From the NCBI RefSeq assembly GCF_963966145.1, contig NC_091049.1, positions 29,202,001 to 29,266,000 on the forward strand: a stretch of 64,000 bases of DNA, written 5' to 3'. The notes beneath the pieces were generated by a model. The model was not told the DNA's origin. It worked only from the letters and a program-made list of their open reading frames with translations, and did not search any database. Source of the stretch: Tenebrio molitor. Its lineage: Eukaryota; Arthropoda; Insecta; Coleoptera; Tenebrionidae. The position numbers and the translations under genes were made by a program. Below, in pieces: positions 22,850 to 33,937 of the stretch. Each line of letters opens with the position of its first letter. Position 1 is the stretch's first letter.

Positions 22850-24425
22850 GTGTGCGACTTATCTTTCGTCAGATGGTTGTGTGTCCTCGAGGAGCGTCTT
22901 TTTGTCGTGCGGTATTATTCCCTAAACGGTGGCGTCACGGTGTGACTAGACGATAACTGGTCTTGTGACGGCTCGAAATAACGATGTGGCGAACGGTCAC
23001 CCTCAAAACGATGATTCTGGCGAATATATGATATGATATGATATTGATATGCGGTCTGACGATGACCACCCTAAAGAACGATATCCAAAGGAACGACCCC
23101 TAACGAATTGACGTTAGTGTTGCGAAACTCAATCGATTCGGTAATTACCTTTCCGCTGAAAGGGGTTGCTCCACGATAAATCGAAGGAGGACTTTCCGGT
23201 ACTCCTTCGCGGTACGGTACGGTAATTGGCTAGAACTACCCCTAATAGACGAAAGTTAGTGAAGTGAATACGCTAATGAAGGATAATTACCTCTATCTCG
23301 CTAGACGCCGAGGGGTTTCTCGACCACGATAAACGGTAACGGTAGTGGTACGGTAAATTTTCGGGTTCTTCGACGGCCCCGAAGGCTGGCAGCACCGGAC
23401 GATAAGCACCATGGCGTTCGGCAATCCGCTCTCGGGGATGATTGCGGATCCCGAACGCCACGCACGTGATTCGCAGCTCGCGACTTGCGGCACAGCCGCC
23501 CGCTCGGCGGTCGCCGACCGAGTCCCCTGATTTCCGCTCGCGATGGGTTTTTTTGGTTACCCCCGTATCTAGGATAGCAACACGAAAGATCTGGGCCTTA
23601 TTCCGTTGGGCGATAAGGCGTCCCGGTAATTGCACTGACCGCGCATCTTGATGACTACTTCCGGCGGTACTACACTTGCGCGCTAAATGACAGATCATGG
23701 CGCCGGTTTGTTTACGTTGGAAATCACCGATCGGAAAATTCAGATGTTGAAGCGGTAATGTGTCGGTGAGTCCGCGCGTAATTCACGATAGATGTTGACG
23801 GCTATTTCGCGCAGGATCTCGAAAGGTTGAACACACAAGCATGAAGGAAGAAGGTTAGGGGAAAAGAAGAGAAGAAGATAACTTTCCGGCAAGTCACGGG
23901 AACAAAAGGGAATCGGAACTAACTTTGCCGTACGGTTACCCGAGCTGAGAAGAAGAAGAAGAGGGATTGAAGGAAAAGGAAAGGAGAAAGAAGAAAAAAG
24001 AGAACGATAAACAGATAGGCCGCAGCTAGACAGCCTAGAGGCGTGAGGCCACCTCAGCCTAGAATTTAGGGGCCCCAAAATTGGCTGGCACAAAGACTCT
24101 ACAAAGCAAAACTCTAAATGAAAACCGCGAAAGAAACAAACGAAAACCGAAAGTGAAACTGAAAGCGAAACTGAAAGAAAACTGAAAGTGAACCGATAAA
24201 CTGAAGATTGACTTGATTGACGACACAAACAAACTGAATGATTTCGAAATGAGCGTCCCGAAAAAGGTTACGGCAGGGTGGGCGCGTCGCGACGTCATGT
24301 GCCGTGCGTTATCTTGCTAGTTCCTGATTTTCGAACAGCGATCTATTAGTCCCGCGAGCATACCTAAGTAGGACCTCTTGGCCTCCTACCCCGGCCAAAC
24401 GAATAGTGGTACTTTGACCTGCTAC
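22850..24425. other. GC-rich block of unknown type
   Basis: Base composition is clearly richer in G and C than the rest of the window, with a GATAT-type microsatellite at about 23020-23045 and purine-rich runs (GAAAGTGAAACTGAAAG-like) at 23840-24240. Minus-strand frames of 141 and 162 codons have no recognisable domain and look compositional. It could be part of a retroelement LTR or untranslated region; I find no reverse transcriptase, primer-binding site or matching second LTR. Confidence 0.35.
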
Positions 24426-24427
24426 AA

Positions 24428-24841
24428 GGTCCATATTTGAAAAAGACAACGAATTATTCCACTGCAATGACATTTTCTTTCACGCCGGATGCGAAACTGA
24501 TAAACGTCAAAATACGAGTACCAACTTGATCTAGAGCTAGGTAAATATGTCCAAAAAATTCAAGCCGTGTTTAAAGAAACTTCGAGCGTGTTTAATATCC
24601 CGAAAACGCCCGAATGGACACCAAGTTGTGACTAATGAACAATCGTTTTCAAAGTGACGTTTTATACACTATTTGTCAGTGCAAAATGTGACACTTTAGA
24701 GAAGGAAGTAGAAAAAATATTTTTTTGGACATATTTAGCTCTAGATCAAGTTGGTATTTTGACATTTATCAGTTTCGCATCCGGCGTGAAAGAAAACGTC
24801 ATTGCAGTGGAATAATTCGTTATATTTTTCAAATATGGACC
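24428..24841. mobile_element. Foldback element with ~130-bp inverted arms
   Basis: AGGTCCATATTTGAAAAA on the left is mirrored by TTTTTCAAATATGGACCT on the right, and the arms stay nearly identical through CACGCCGGATGCGAAACTGA and CTTGATCTAGAGCTA. Interior has no coding capacity. Confidence 0.8.
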
Positions 24842-25099
24842 TGAAGTCACCAACAGTTTGTATCCTGAGAAATATATATATTCCTATTTGGTATGTTCAT
24901 TTAGTTTGTATGTTTAAATTAACGTTTAATAAAAAAGTTGCTTGTTTCGTTTGTGTGTTCCATTTGTTAATTTGGTCGTAGAAAAAGTATAGTATTCAAC
25001 TCGTTTATAAACTTCTCTAGACACTTGTTTATTAAACACTCGCTCCGCTACGCTTCACTCGTGCTTAACATAAAACGCGTGTCTAAAGTGCCGTTTATA

Positions 25100-25500
25100 A
25101 ATCTTGTTGCATAATATACTATAATGCTTCTCTGTTTTGTAGATCCTAAAGTCTATTTTCCCTTTTAACATTATCACCAACCCCTTTATAGCAAAAGTGA
25201 GAAATGTAGTCTTATTTGAGCGTTCTTGTAACGTCTTTTACAATTTGTTGTTGTAAACGCAGACTCAAATATGTTTTGATAACATCATCAAATACACATT
25301 CAGATTTAGATAGACAATGGAAAAGTATCTGCTCTTCTTGCAGTAAGTATGAAAATGTTTAATGTTCTTCACTATGAATTTTTATTTTTTGCAAAAGCAT
25401 CATCAAACTTTAAAAAATTTGGTAAGTCTTTCCATAAAACGTTTATTTTTCAATTAATTATGTCTTTTTTACAAATTATGATTTGAGAAAATGCTGTCTC
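25100..25500 (+). repeat. Duplicated 3' flank of the NACHT-ankyrin unit (unit 1)
   Basis: The run from AATGCTTCTCTGTTTTGTAG through GATAACATCATCA to TTTGGTAAGTCTTTCCATAA corresponds base for base, with moderate divergence, to 52050-52450 downstream of copy 3; a partial match also follows copy 2 (43100-43180). It therefore marks where the first array unit resumes after the foreign DNA at 12935 to about 24850. It includes ATGGAAAAGTATCTGCTC... followed by a GTAAGT donor (25317-25348), discussed in the findings. Confidence 0.6.
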
Positions 25501-25985
25501 AGCAACCTGTTCAGCTTACTCAATTATTATCGATAATGTTTCATGTAAACTTAAATACTTATTATTGTGGTGGTGCTGAAAACTCGACTTGTGCATTGTG
25601 CTTCACAATTTCATGATTTCTAAACAATTCTAGCTGGAACAAACGTTATTCTTTCCATAATGAACGTTCCCAATGATTTGGGCCTCAAGAAGTGAACAAC
25701 ACAACATCGCTGTGCTTGAGCTTGTCAGGATTCCAAAGACTTTCCAGGTAGGTTAAAGCTCTCGAAACTTCTCAAAATAGTTACCTTTAGGTTTAAAGAT
25801 GAATTTAGCGGCAAAGGAAGTTGTCAAAAACTTGTCCTATGCAAGAGGGCGTTATTCAAAATTTTCGAGTTGGATAGCCGAACTTCGAATATTTCTTTTA
25901 AGAAAGTGATCTTATGGAATAAGGCATACTATTTTTTTTCTAGGTACACTACTTATATTTTACAATCTGACAATAAATTAGTATA

Positions 25986-26192
25986 CAGGGTGTTTTTGAA
26001 ATGCGTGTACAAATTTTAACCACGAGATACTGGCTTCATGTAGAACTCGGAAAAAATATTTAAAAAATTCTATGTCAAAAAATAAAATGACATTTATTTT
26101 TTGAGCTACAATTTTTTTAAGTTGCTTTTAGTCTTCTACGTTGTTCCACAACCTCGTAGGCAAAATTTCGCACATTTTAAAAATACACCCTG
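25986..26192. mobile_element. CAGGGTGT-ended MITE, TA duplication
   Basis: CAGGGTGTTTTTGAAATG at the left and AAAATACACCCTG at the right, flanked by TA on both sides. The interior (CTGGCTTCATGTAGAACTCG, TTTTTTGAGCTACAATTTTT) matches one arm of the larger foldback copies at 32157 and 57767. Confidence 0.75.
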
Positions 26193-26199
26193 TATATCA

Positions 26200-28190
26200 T
26201 ATTTTATAAAATGTACACCCAACACAAAAATTTCCTATCAGGAATGTCATACTCTGACATCAGAGAAGTGCAGCGTTCTTACACATAATTTATTTGTGTT
26301 ATGAACGAAAGCAAAACAACAAATTAAGCGGTTCCGGTTAACTACCTATTTAATTCTCATTAATTTACTACAGATTATCATATTATAATCCCATTAGTAA
26401 ATTCCTCACGCACAGCCGGGCCAATATCGTTCTCATGTTTACAACTTTGCTGCTGTTTTACTTGCTGCACTCAGTGGTGGCTCCAAGTTAGATATCTGAC
26501 CTCACCAATTTTATATAATGTACTTGTTTATTCCAGAATAAGTTCTTTAACCGCATTATTTCATAAATAGTAAAAATATAATTTCAGTTAGATATCTGAC
26601 CCCGCTATTTAAGCAATTATAATGTCACTTACTCATTACAGTTAGAGTTCTTTAACCGAATTATAGTAAGAATACAATGTTATCCACTATTTCCAAATAT
26701 CATAGCTAGATTTGTGAGCCCATCATTCATATTCTTATCAAATTATAGATATTTAACCCTGTCACATTAACACTGTTTTCAATTAGTTTCAAAACAAGAA
26801 AAACCTATATATATGTCTGTAAGAGCAAGATTGATAATCAGTTGTAATCAGTTGTTATTAGTCGTTGTACCGCCGTCGTGTCTGTAAATAAAGTTCTTTT
26901 TTTTTAAACTTGTTTATTTAACAAGAAAATATAATTTCCAGCGTTTCGAAAAAATGCATAATCATAGTCACAGAAGTATATTTACTTGTACAACCACCAA
27001 AATTTACATTTCTCTGCAACAAAATATGCAAAGAAAGAAAAACCTATCACACAAACTGAAGTGGAAGGTGTTATGTACTAGAAAACAATAACTATTTATG
27101 TAACAAGGCATTAAAGTGACAGTTTATCGAACGAGTTTGCAGATTACGAGACGAGGCGGAGCCGAGTCGAGCAAACGAGTTCGATAGACACTTTACTGCC
27201 GTGTTGCAAGCAAGATTTTATCGACTGCTACTTACGAAAGTCAATCTATTTGTTTACTTAGCTATAGATTTATATTTTAGAAAGTAAATAACTATTATAA
27301 CTAGATAATGGTAATTAAATGGAACCGATTAATAACAAAAGAAATCTATATTAATAACATAATTACATAAACATTTTTGTTTTATAATACAAAAATTTCC
27401 GATAATATTGCGGAATCTGGAAAAGTGCCCCAAATGCTTGCAGCGTTTCCACGTTGAATGGCAAGGGAAATCCTCTCAAAAAGGAATTTATTTGATTTTG
27501 AATCGCTTGATTCCGCGATAAATATATATACCGATTAGTTACATATATTTATTACACTTCAAAATATTTGTAAGTGAATAGGCATAGTCGGAGTCAGGTA
27601 AAGTACCTACTTTACCTGCCTAAACAGAGAAAGTGACAATTTCTCTCCTTGAATCATTACTTCAAAATTGTATTTTTGCTATGGAAGTCAGGTAATAGTT
27701 ATTTCTCATATTAGCGACAGGTTCTTGCCTGACAAGTTGAGAAGAGACATCGGTGTGCTTTTTTGCGGTTCAGTCACGGTTCCAGAATATGTGCAGGTGA
27801 GTGAAAAAATTGTCAAAAAACTTAAACGTAATTTATTGAACTCCAGGCACGAAAATGGCAATGACAATGATGAAGATTAACCTTTTGCAGCCTTTTGAGG
27901 AAGTATGAGGTGGAAGCGGTGTCGTACAAGTCTCTCAAAGAGGTTCAGCTCGATTATGACATTTTCATAATGCCCAGAGACTAATGTCGAGTTATGTTGA
28001 AAGAAAGGAAGAAGTAAATGGTACAAGAAGCAAATTTTTTTCTTGGGATATACATATGTAGGGATTTTGCAAACAATACGATAAAACTTCAAAAGAAGCT
28101 TGTTACTACGAGTATAAAAAAGTAAAAGCATAGATCGAAATCATAATTTTTATATTGTCTTTTGTTATTTATCTAAATAAAATTTTATGA
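26200..28190. other. Repeat-rich non-coding stretch
   Basis: Contains paired copies of GTTAGATATCTGACC and GTTCTTTAACCG (26485-26660), then a segment with ATATATATG, TCAGTTGTAATCAGTTGTTA and AATAAAGTTC (26805-26900) that has the look of the 3' part of an LTR, without a partner. The inverted copy of the 5261-5395 repeat is at 27395-27515. An open stretch at 27668-27880 (RFLPDKLRRDIGVLFCGSV) stands next to a GTGAGTG donor-like site; no family recognised. Confidence 0.35.
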
Positions 28191-28193
28191 TAT

Positions 28194-28624
28194 CGTGCAT
28201 TCATTTAAATTTATCCTCAAAATTGGTGTTGAAGAGTCTATTGAGAACGCACCACTCGAAGATTTAAACAGCTGATCCGTGATCCGTAATACGTATAGTG
28301 CGCTCCAAATCTAAGGTGCTCGATAATAAATAAGGTAACGACAACGGTTGCGACGAATATTTCCATCTCACTTAATTTGGCGTAATGCTAAGTTAATCTG
28401 TTTGGCACGTAAAATTTCAAGCCACAAAAATCCCTAAAAATAGTACTCTTCTATCTTTGTCACACTCACGGCATTTGTCGATAATGTCCTCTCTTTTAAT
28501 TTGGAGTCTCAAAAATGAACAATGAGTTGTCGCTACCTTATTTATCATCGAGAACCTTATCTCTAAAGTCATCTCGACTCTTCAACGCCACCTTTGAGGA
28601 TAAATTTAAATGAACGCACGACAT
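28194..28624. mobile_element. MITE with ~50-bp inverted ends
   Basis: GTGCATTCATTTAAATTTAT and CCTCAAA are mirrored by TTTGAGGATAAATTTAAATGAACGCAC; inner arms also match (CTCGATAATAAATAAGGTAACGACAAC against its inverse near 28530). No coding capacity. Confidence 0.7.
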
Positions 28625-28639
28625 GTGTGAGTCCTATCG

Positions 28640-29640
28640 CGGAGGGAGAGCTTAGGATATGACACAATTTTTGTTTTTACACAGTTTCAATTATCTCTTA
28701 ATGAGAAAAATATATCTGAAAAATTATCACCAACAGGATTCGTCTCATTCACCTGAGAAGTCGACATGACTTTTGACATTTAACAGCAGTGCATGGTGTT
28801 CCCAATATTTGAAAATTTATGTTGGCAACTTGAGAATTTCAATTTTTAAGATTCTGACTTGTGTTCTTTCGTGCTTACTTGCTTTTTCTGCAAATACATT
28901 CCTCCGTTTTCATTTTGTTTTTCAACAAACTGTTCTTTGGAAATTATTTATTGATTACTCTCGTTTGTTTTGATAGGTAAGATGATATCGGGGTGACCGC
29001 TGGGAACAGGGCGGTGCGGGCGGGTGATCGCGGTTTACTTTTCTAATGGCTTAGAGATTTTGTTGCTACGTTAGTTTTTTAATCATAACTTAACTAATAT
29101 TCCGTCAAAATTATAATAACAAACACCATCGTAATCAGAGAATACCGATCTTTAGTTCTTAAAAAAGACATTTTTTCGATTTGAGGCTTAGTTTTCGAGC
29201 AATGGAGTGAGAAACGTAAAAACACGGCAAAATTAACGAATTTTTGACGAGCGTCGAAGAGACAACCATATGGCTACAGAAGAGATTACAAAGTTTCTAC
29301 CAAAAAAAATACTTGAACACCGGCTACGTAACTCGAAAATTTTGAGTAACGTCCTGTTGCACACGACAATTTTTGGATTTTTTTTTGGATGTTCACCTAT
29401 ACATAATCAATCGATTTAGCAAACTGTCAGCTTTTTGTCATTAACTGCTCATACGACAAACTTTTTAAGGTTGCGAGTTCTCTATTAGTCGGAGAACCAG
29501 CGAATATTTTTGTCATTTCAATTCGCGACGAGAATTTTCTATTATAATTCGTATCATGCGACTTGACAATCATGGAGCTGACTATCTGGCAACAGTGCGT
29601 TAAAATGTAGCGCCAGACATTGCCATCTAGAGGCAGCAAT
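28640..29640. other. Non-coding stretch, nothing recognised
   Basis: Unremarkable AT-rich DNA; open frames here are short and without motifs. Confidence 0.4.
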
Positions 29641-30739
29641 CGTTTTTGATCGTGACGTCACAGTAAAGGCTTTATCGAAAAACGAATGAAACCTCCAGAA
29701 TTTAATAAAAACAGTAACATTTTTGGTTAGCACTCTTTTTTTTAGTAGAACGATGTGTTTAGGCTTTACAATTACTGCCTCGTGGAGTAAAATGCCATTA
29801 ATGATGCGAAAATTGTCATTTACAAGTGAGGTTAAGTTTGTGTATTTATTGTTTTTGCGTAATTTTTACTTTGTGAATAATTTAAATAACACCAAATCAC
29901 AACAAATGCTTCATACATCTTAATTATATGTGTAGCAAATATAGTTTCAACTAAATTGCCCTTACAACGACTTGTAATCAGGAAAATGTTGATAGGGTAT
30001 AAAAATACTTCCCAGGTTTCAACGTCTCTTGCGACGTTCGATGAACAGTAAATATCCTGGTATCAACTGAAACTATTATATACACTTGCCACCAAGCTTT
30101 TGCTTATCTCACAATTTTCCATAAGAATGATTAAAACACCGTATTTGATACTTTCTGAAAATGTAAACAAATGTCAAATTTTGACGTTTGGCCTTCCTCG
30201 TGACGTCACACGCTGTCTGGCTTAAGGCTGTTGCACAGTAATAAAACTTTTGGGCAAGGTGTAGTTCAAGTTGCAGAAGTATTCAGAATTCTTGGATCGG
30301 TCAAACACTGCAGCAGGTACCCTCTCGAGACCCGTCAGTCATAAAATTAGCACTTTACAAGAACAGTAAATCTTCCTACTGTGAACAAATCTGTTGGCAA
30401 ATTTTAGATTTTCTTGAAGGTTGGAGGTATCTGTGTACTTTAGTGGTTTAATCTCTTACTTCCAGAAAATTAATTTAAAGAATGATTTATTTATTGTTGG
30501 TTACTGTGCGGTTATTTTATGCTCCTGTCAATTTGACAATTTTTAATTTCTTTCACTTATTACGTTGATTACAAACATAACCTTTCGAAGCAATTATCAA
30601 CAAATTTGAAACATAATAAACGTTATTCACGTTGAGTGGAACATTTCAAGGTCAAATAATTTAATTTTTTGGCTCTGTAATTATGTTTTGTAAATAGTGA
30701 CATGCAGGTAAACACCGTTCACGTTGGATTGAGGATTGC

Positions 30740-30890
30740 TAAATTCGCATTACGTTGTGATGAGCCTAGTCCGTTGGTTGTCCTTTTTTCAAATCTTCTA
30801 TCAAAAAGGATTCAGTAGGAATGAGGTCGGTGCAGTATGGTGGATGACTTCTGCAAACCCCGCTTCGCTTTCATTGCACTTACGACTTAC
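30740..30890 (-). pseudogene. mariner transposase relic, minus strand
   Basis: The minus strand reads SHPPYCTDLIPTESFLIEDL followed by KKGQPTD, a degenerate HPPYSPDLAPSD motif of the mariner DDE domain. Duplicate of the relics at 5500-5645 and 56520-56650. Confidence 0.55.
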
Positions 30891-30901
30891 GTAATTACAA
30901 T

Positions 30902-31071
30902 GGGCCGTATCATGACACCGTTATTAAAGTTGCCGTTAACTAGAGTCGTGATTAAAGTAAACATAAAACGATGTAGATTTATGCAATTATAACCTGCCAG
31001 AAAGAGATGAATTCGTCACCAAGGTAATTAGAGTCATGATTAAATTTAATAATGGTGTCGTGATACGGCCC
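30902..31071. mobile_element. GGGCCGTATCA-ended MITE, AAT duplication
   Basis: GGGCCGTATCATGACACC and GGTGTCGTGATACGGCCC are inverted ends, flanked by AAT on each side (30899-30901, 31072-31074). Three-base AT-rich duplications with GGGCC-type ends recall PIF/Harbinger MITEs, though those normally use TWA. Absent from the duplicate unit at 56.6 kb. Confidence 0.7.
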
Positions 31072-31086
31072 AATGTTTTTAAAGAG

Positions 31087-31224
31087 CTTCTAGAAATACA
31101 TAAGTGAGAACAAAGTCAATTGCTTTATTGCGCCCTAACAGCTGGGTATCAATCCCTAACCATTTTACCAAGGATAATTACATCCATAAAGCAATTGACT
31201 CTGTTCTTACTTATTTCTAGAAGT
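31087..31224. mobile_element. Short foldback MITE
   Basis: CTTCTAGAAATACATAAGTG...CAAAGTCAATTGCTTTA is mirrored by TAAAGCAATTGACTCTGTTC...TTATTTCTAGAAG. Absent from the duplicate unit. Confidence 0.65.
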
Positions 31225-31429
31225 ACTATAACTATTACGCATTAGCAGGTGAAACATTTTTAAAAACGACAAAACTCACTAGTAAGTAGGTAAATACAGA
31301 TTTAAGATTAAAAACAGGATGTTTTTGATATCTTTTATTTCAAATCTCACACACTATCATCATTATACAATGTGGAAGCTACTTATGGAACAAAATCAGT
31401 AATTTCAAAACTAATGACAGTTGTCAGTC

Positions 31430-31570
31430 TTCTCCCGATCATATCCCAAACATGTTCTTTCAGGAGATCTGGCAGGCCACGATGAAACGTTGACACCAGC
31501 GTCCTTTAAGCACTCTAGTGTTCTTCTGGCTGTATGTGGGCGAGCGTTATCTTGCTGAAATATTGACATT
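31430..31570 (-). pseudogene. Tc1-like transposase relic, minus strand
   Basis: The minus strand reads FQQDNARPHTARRTLECLKD and then VNVSSWPARSPE, the signature around the second catalytic Asp (QDNARPH) and the SPDLNPIE region of Tc1 transposases. Duplicated at 56880-56970 with an internal deletion. Confidence 0.8.
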
Positions 31571-31589
31571 TTACGAGTAGGTCATAATT

Positions 31590-31770
31590 CGTAATCAGTA
31601 GAGATCTGATCGATCTTATCTAAGAGTCTAAGACTCTATAAAAGTGTCATGTTCATGTAATATGATATTTTTATTGTGATTGTTTACTGATTAAGAGTTT
31701 CGTGATCGATACAGTAAATCAAAAAATAATTTTCTTAAATGTTCAACACCGGAGGACTCGTAGTCCAGAG
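31590..31770 (+). promoter_or_regulatory. Conserved promoter of the truncated copy / copy 2
   Basis: GATCTGATCGATCTTATCTA (GATA-type site) followed by TATAAAAG at 31637-31644, then leader and an upstream ATG. This is the only promoter block before copy 2. Confidence 0.7.
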
Positions 31771-32156
31771 ATGCCTTCTGTAAGTAGACCTGTTTTGAAA
31801 ATACTAAGTCAAGCTAAGATTTTTTACAGCAGGAATTGCACATTTTATTTTTAGAATATAGAAAACTAAATATTTTGAAATGTCTCTATCATGCGTCTGG
31901 GACATCGAAACATAAAAACACAGATCACATTATTATTTTTCACAATAAAAATTTTCTTTTGCACACTTTTAAAATGTTCTTATCTCGATGTTTCAAATTT
32001 TTCCCATTTAAAAAATACTTTGAAATTTTGAAGAATATGGCAATATTGCATAAATAAAGTAAATAAATATACTGGGTACTCCAAAATTCGCGGAACAACT
32101 CAGTGGGGCAATGTCAGCTTATGTTAGAAAATTATATAATATATAAATTCTATATA

Positions 32157-32570
32157 CAGGGTGTTATTGAAAGTTGTACCGATATTTTAACCACGAGCTA
32201 CTGGCTTCATGTAGAACTCGGAAAAAATATTTTTAAAAATCTATGTCAAAAAATAAAATGACATTTATTTTTTGAGCTACAATTTTTTTAAATTGCTTTT
32301 AGTTTTCTACGTTGTCCTACAAACTCGTAGGTAAAATTTCGGCACATTTTAAAAATACACCCTGTATATCATCATTTATAAAATGTACGCCAATGCCAAG
32401 TAACCTATAGGAAATATGCTTTAAAACAAGGAAACCGCATTGGTGTACGTTTTATAGAATATGATATACAGAGTGTATTTTTAAAATGTGCCGAAATTTT
32501 ACCTGCGAGGTTGTTTGACAACGTAGAAGACTAAAAGCAATTAAAAAAAATTGTAGCTCAAAGGTCCATA
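32157..32570. mobile_element. CAGGGTGT foldback element in intron 1 (right arm truncated)
   Basis: Left arm CAGGGTGTTATTGAAAGTTG to AATACACCCTG (32364), spacer, then an inverted partial second arm from TATACAGAGTGTATTTTT to about 32570. Same insertion site and flanks as the full-length copy at 57767-58279. Confidence 0.75.
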
Positions 32571-33455
32571 TCTTCTACAAAAAAAAAAGATTGATTCTAT
32601 TAAATATTTTTGCCATATATTTTTCTCGTTCAACGCTTTTTACTACATGTTTTGGTGGTAATTACTAAAAATTAATATCGAAATTTAATTTCAGAGTTCA
32701 GAACAAAACGAAGTAAGGAAACAAAGGAACGTTCCAAGAATCTTTTCTTCGGTAAGTACTTTTTTGTTGGAAAATTAAAATTAAATCACCAATTTTGCAT
32801 GACAATCCAACTCGAAAATTTTTAACCAATCGAATTGCAGCGTTTTTCAAATTTGGACCAATCAAATTGATTTATAGTGAAAAAACACCGAGCAGAGTGA
32901 AAAAACAACCAGCTGAATGAAAAAACAACTAGTGGTTTTTCAGCGAAAAAATTTATGTCAAAATGAAACGTCAAATTTATTAGGTCAACTCGATAAAAAT
33001 TTTCTCGGTGGATTGTCAAGTCGAATACAATTCGTGGTCTAATTTTTTCTGCAAAATTTGTCATTTAAGGCATTCGTAGCTTTTGATTTTGGAAAATTAC
33101 ACTCGTCTCCTTCGTCGACTCGTGTAATTTTCGTTGCAAAAGCTACTCATGTCTTAAATGACAAATTTTGTCGGAAAAAATTAGACCACTTATTGTATTA
33201 TATATGATAAATTTTTGATATAAATCCTTATCAAGGATTATGTCAAAGTGGATTATTTTTCAACACATAACAGCGCTGTCTGATTACAAAAATTGTAGAT
33301 TAGTTTCGAAGGCACTGCTTAATAATAATCTTTTATCGAGATTTTTAAAACACTGGATTTATTAATCAGAAATTATGGTCCGTTATCAGCGATCTTTTAG
33401 CATTATTCGTAAAACAATTGTAATTCTAGTTGTGCCTCAAAAGATTTTATTTATA

Positions 33456-33937
33456 CAGGCTGTCCCAAAAATGGCGTACTAACGGTGCACTACGGTGTAG
33501 AAGAGATTACCGTAAACGTCAGAAAAATGTAAAAAAAAAATCTATTGGACTTATTTGCTGATTTGGCGGTCTTTGAAAGTGGCACTTAACAGGTCAATTA
33601 TTTTGAAATATATGTATGAAATTGTCATGACAGCTACCTCTAATTGTACATATTATCACAAAGTACAAGATCATTCACTACCGATATCTCATCCTGCATA
33701 ATAGAGAATTTAAAAGCTTTGGAAATCGAAAAAATTATTTTAAATCCACTACGGTAATATTGCAAGGTAATGATGTACGAATATATCTTTGTTTACATTG
33801 TATTACCGTTAAGAATAATAATAATTAAAATAATTAATTTTTTTGTCGGAAACATTTTTTCCATATTTTTTTCGTGTGCATTTAAACATCCTCGATAAGG
33901 TACTAAGTAGTTAGTACGCTCATTTTGGGACACCCTG
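33456..33937. mobile_element. Foldback MITE, CAGGCTGTCCC/GGGACACCCTG ends, TA duplication
   Basis: Ends CAGGCTGTCCCAAAAATG and CATTTTGGGACACCCTG, TA on both sides. Interior is non-coding. It sits in intron 2 at exactly the position occupied by a different element in copy 4 (59469-60194); copies 1 and 3 are empty there. Confidence 0.8.

Larger units (their letters stand above)
29648..32750 (+). repeat. Segmental duplication: 5' flank of the array unit (pairs with 56250-59180)
   Basis: Starting at GACGTCACAGTAAAGGCTTT, the flank, the mariner and Tc1 relics, the promoter, exon 1, intron 1 with its foldback MITE and exon 2 are all repeated in the same order at 56250-59180. The first copy carries an extra 800 or so bases (about 29935-30755) and two extra MITEs (30902-31071, 31087-31224). 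Orthologous MITE positions show the insertions predate duplication. Confidence 0.8.

Noticed and set aside
23273..24298. Minus-strand frames of 66-162 codons in the GC-rich block
   Set aside because: Composition (Ser/Phe/Leu or Arg/Pro rich) follows the base bias, overlapping frames are equally open, and no motif is visible.
26350..26930. Solo LTR of a retrotransposon
   Set aside because: There is a suggestive TATA and AATAAAG spacing, but no partner LTR, no clear TG...CA ends and no target duplication.
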